DNA of 64,000 nt, taken from the NCBI GenBank assembly GCA_035235625.1, contig CP141140.1, positions 64,782,581 to 64,846,580 on the forward strand. The letters run 5' to 3'. Source of the stretch: Saururus chinensis. Taxonomy: Eukaryota; Streptophyta; Magnoliopsida; Piperales; Saururaceae. The notes under the pieces are model-generated. The model was not told the DNA's origin, ran no database searches, and saw only the letters and a program-made list of their open reading frames with translations. Shown piece by piece: positions 62,604 through 64,000 of the stretch. The stretch's first letter is position 1; each line of letters opens with the position of its first letter. Made by a program: the position numbers and the translations under genes.

Positions 62604-64000
62604 TATTTAGCATCCAAAGCATTGAATTATACAATCCTAGCATGCTGCTACACATTTAAAACATATTATCATAAAATTACGAGCTCAAAGCTCCCCTAAC
62701 CCATAATCCATGAAGTTTGATGGCAAGCACACGACAGTGGCAGCGTCAACAGTGGAGTTGGCAGCCAAAAATATTGCCTAGTTGAGAAAGTTGTTATCCT
62801 GAGGTTTAGGAAGAGCCGAAAGTAATCACAGAAAGACGGGGGTGACCTAAGTTTGTGCGACAAAATCAGCAATCCATAGCGACATACTAGGGGAGGCTGG
62901 GAGAAGGGTTGTGCCAACAAGTGTGCAACTGGAAGTCGAGGGTGGACTAAATGGAAGTTAGCCGATGGCTAAGAGGCACTTGATTGGCCATAAGACACTG
63001 AATTGGCCATGGACAACAGCCAATGACGGCGATTTAGCATCGACTATAGCCCACATAAAGAGAGGAGGGCATATGGCGATGCTCGAGGGCAAAGGAGAGG
63101 TGGAGGAGGGATCTGGTGGATAAATCCATTCGGTGGCGGAGCCAGCCAATGGTCAGGCGGTGCAAAAACAACGCCTAAACCCTGAAACACACTTGTGGCT
63201 ACACATACATGCGGCCAAAGGGGAGGGGTAAAGGCTAGATAGAGGCGGCCCAAGGCCCACAAAAGGGCGATAGAGCTAGGGCTAGGATGCGATATCCAAT
63301 CGAAGCGGCGACATCGTCGATTGCCACCCACAACCAACACAGTTGGTGTGGGCAATTGTGCATTTCACACGACAAAGGGCGAAGGGGTGTCTTAGAGTCG
63401 AGCTGAGGTGGAGCAAAGACCATGAGGCCATTGCCATGCCAAAGATGATAGAGCTAACCCCCACTATTGCCGGGTCGTGGCAAGCCGAACCAAATCTAGT
63501 TGGAGGTCGTTCGATGTAAACTGTGTAGAAGATGATCGACATACGAAGGGGCAGAACCAAATTGGGGGTGGCAGTGCTAGATTGATCATTGTTGGGCCGT
63601 GGTGAAAACCTTGGTAGCTGGCTAGCCCTTGCCGGCTAATGGTGGCAGCAACCCAAAGACCCATACAATGGTTTGTTTGGTTTGGGCAGAAGGGGAAAGG
63701 AGTGGTGTGGGGGTCACACAGGGCCAAAGATGGCCGGATAGGGAGAGGAAGGCATGGGGAGGGAGGTTCTGACCAAACATAGGGTGGAGCAGTGGTGGAC
63801 AATTGGAAACAGCCATCGAGAAGACGACATAGTCGTTCGACAGCCAAATTCAAGCTTACACAACGAAAAAAATGAGGAAAAATACTGACAACTCGAGGAG
63901 GAGCAAAGAGAGGGTGGTGGTGGCTTTGGCTGATGCCTCTGGAGTCCTAGTGGCTGGAAGAAACTAAGTCCAATGGAGAGCGGTGGTAAACGATGGTGAA
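62604..64000 (+). mobile_element. probable long LTR (G), right part, runs off the window
   Basis: This continues the sequence broken at 59125. From about 62700 it is G-rich with many overlapping minus-strand open frames (62958-63853) that lack any conserved signature. These look like composition-driven frames, not genes. Confidence 0.35.

Noticed and set aside
62958..63853. Series of overlapping minus ORFs at the right edge
   Set aside because: They overlap in several frames in G-rich, Pro/Ser-coding sequence without signature; this is a composition effect.

Overview
The window is nuclear DNA from a flowering plant. It has intron-containing genes with GT-AG introns, plant-type proteins, AAACCCTA telo-boxes upstream of the genes, and much LTR-retrotransposon, MITE and LINE debris. 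The GC-rich first exons of two genes would suit a monocot, but the species cannot be named from the sequence alone.

Three real genes are present; their exon models were joined by hand and all keep phase. (1) 1295-7010 (+), nine exons, encodes a 394-residue ERBB3-binding protein 1 / PA2G4 homologue (EBP1), a ribosome-biogenesis and growth regulator. (2) 14792-18265 (+), four exons, encodes a 228-residue RanBP1. (3) 24491-45458 (-), 23 exons over 21 kb, encodes a 1001-residue importin-11-like beta-karyopherin. RANBP1 and the importin converge tail-to-tail, and both act in Ran-GTPase-driven nuclear transport. All three genes carry a telo-box close to the start codon.

The rest is transposable elements. 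10253-13859 and 59126-62603 are two 3.5-kb solo LTRs of one family in opposite orientation, each with a perfect 5-bp target duplication. Intron 5 of the importin gene holds a gutted Ty3/gypsy element, a TIR element and a Mutator-like MITE nested inside it. Intron 1 holds two inverted, internally deleted Ty1/copia elements and a 5'-truncated LINE. From 48 to 56 kb there is a stack of solo LTRs: one LTR was split by a same-family LTR in the opposite orientation, which was then hit by two more. From 56.9 kb to the end is another probable long LTR, split by the 59-62 kb solo LTR and running off the window. No element keeps an intact polyprotein.

I found no tRNA, rRNA or CRISPR array and no previously undescribed protein system. 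The most informative observations are the transposon nest, a filled/empty-site pair that dates one MITE insertion relative to its host repeat, and a 90-100-bp block shared by otherwise dissimilar LTRs.
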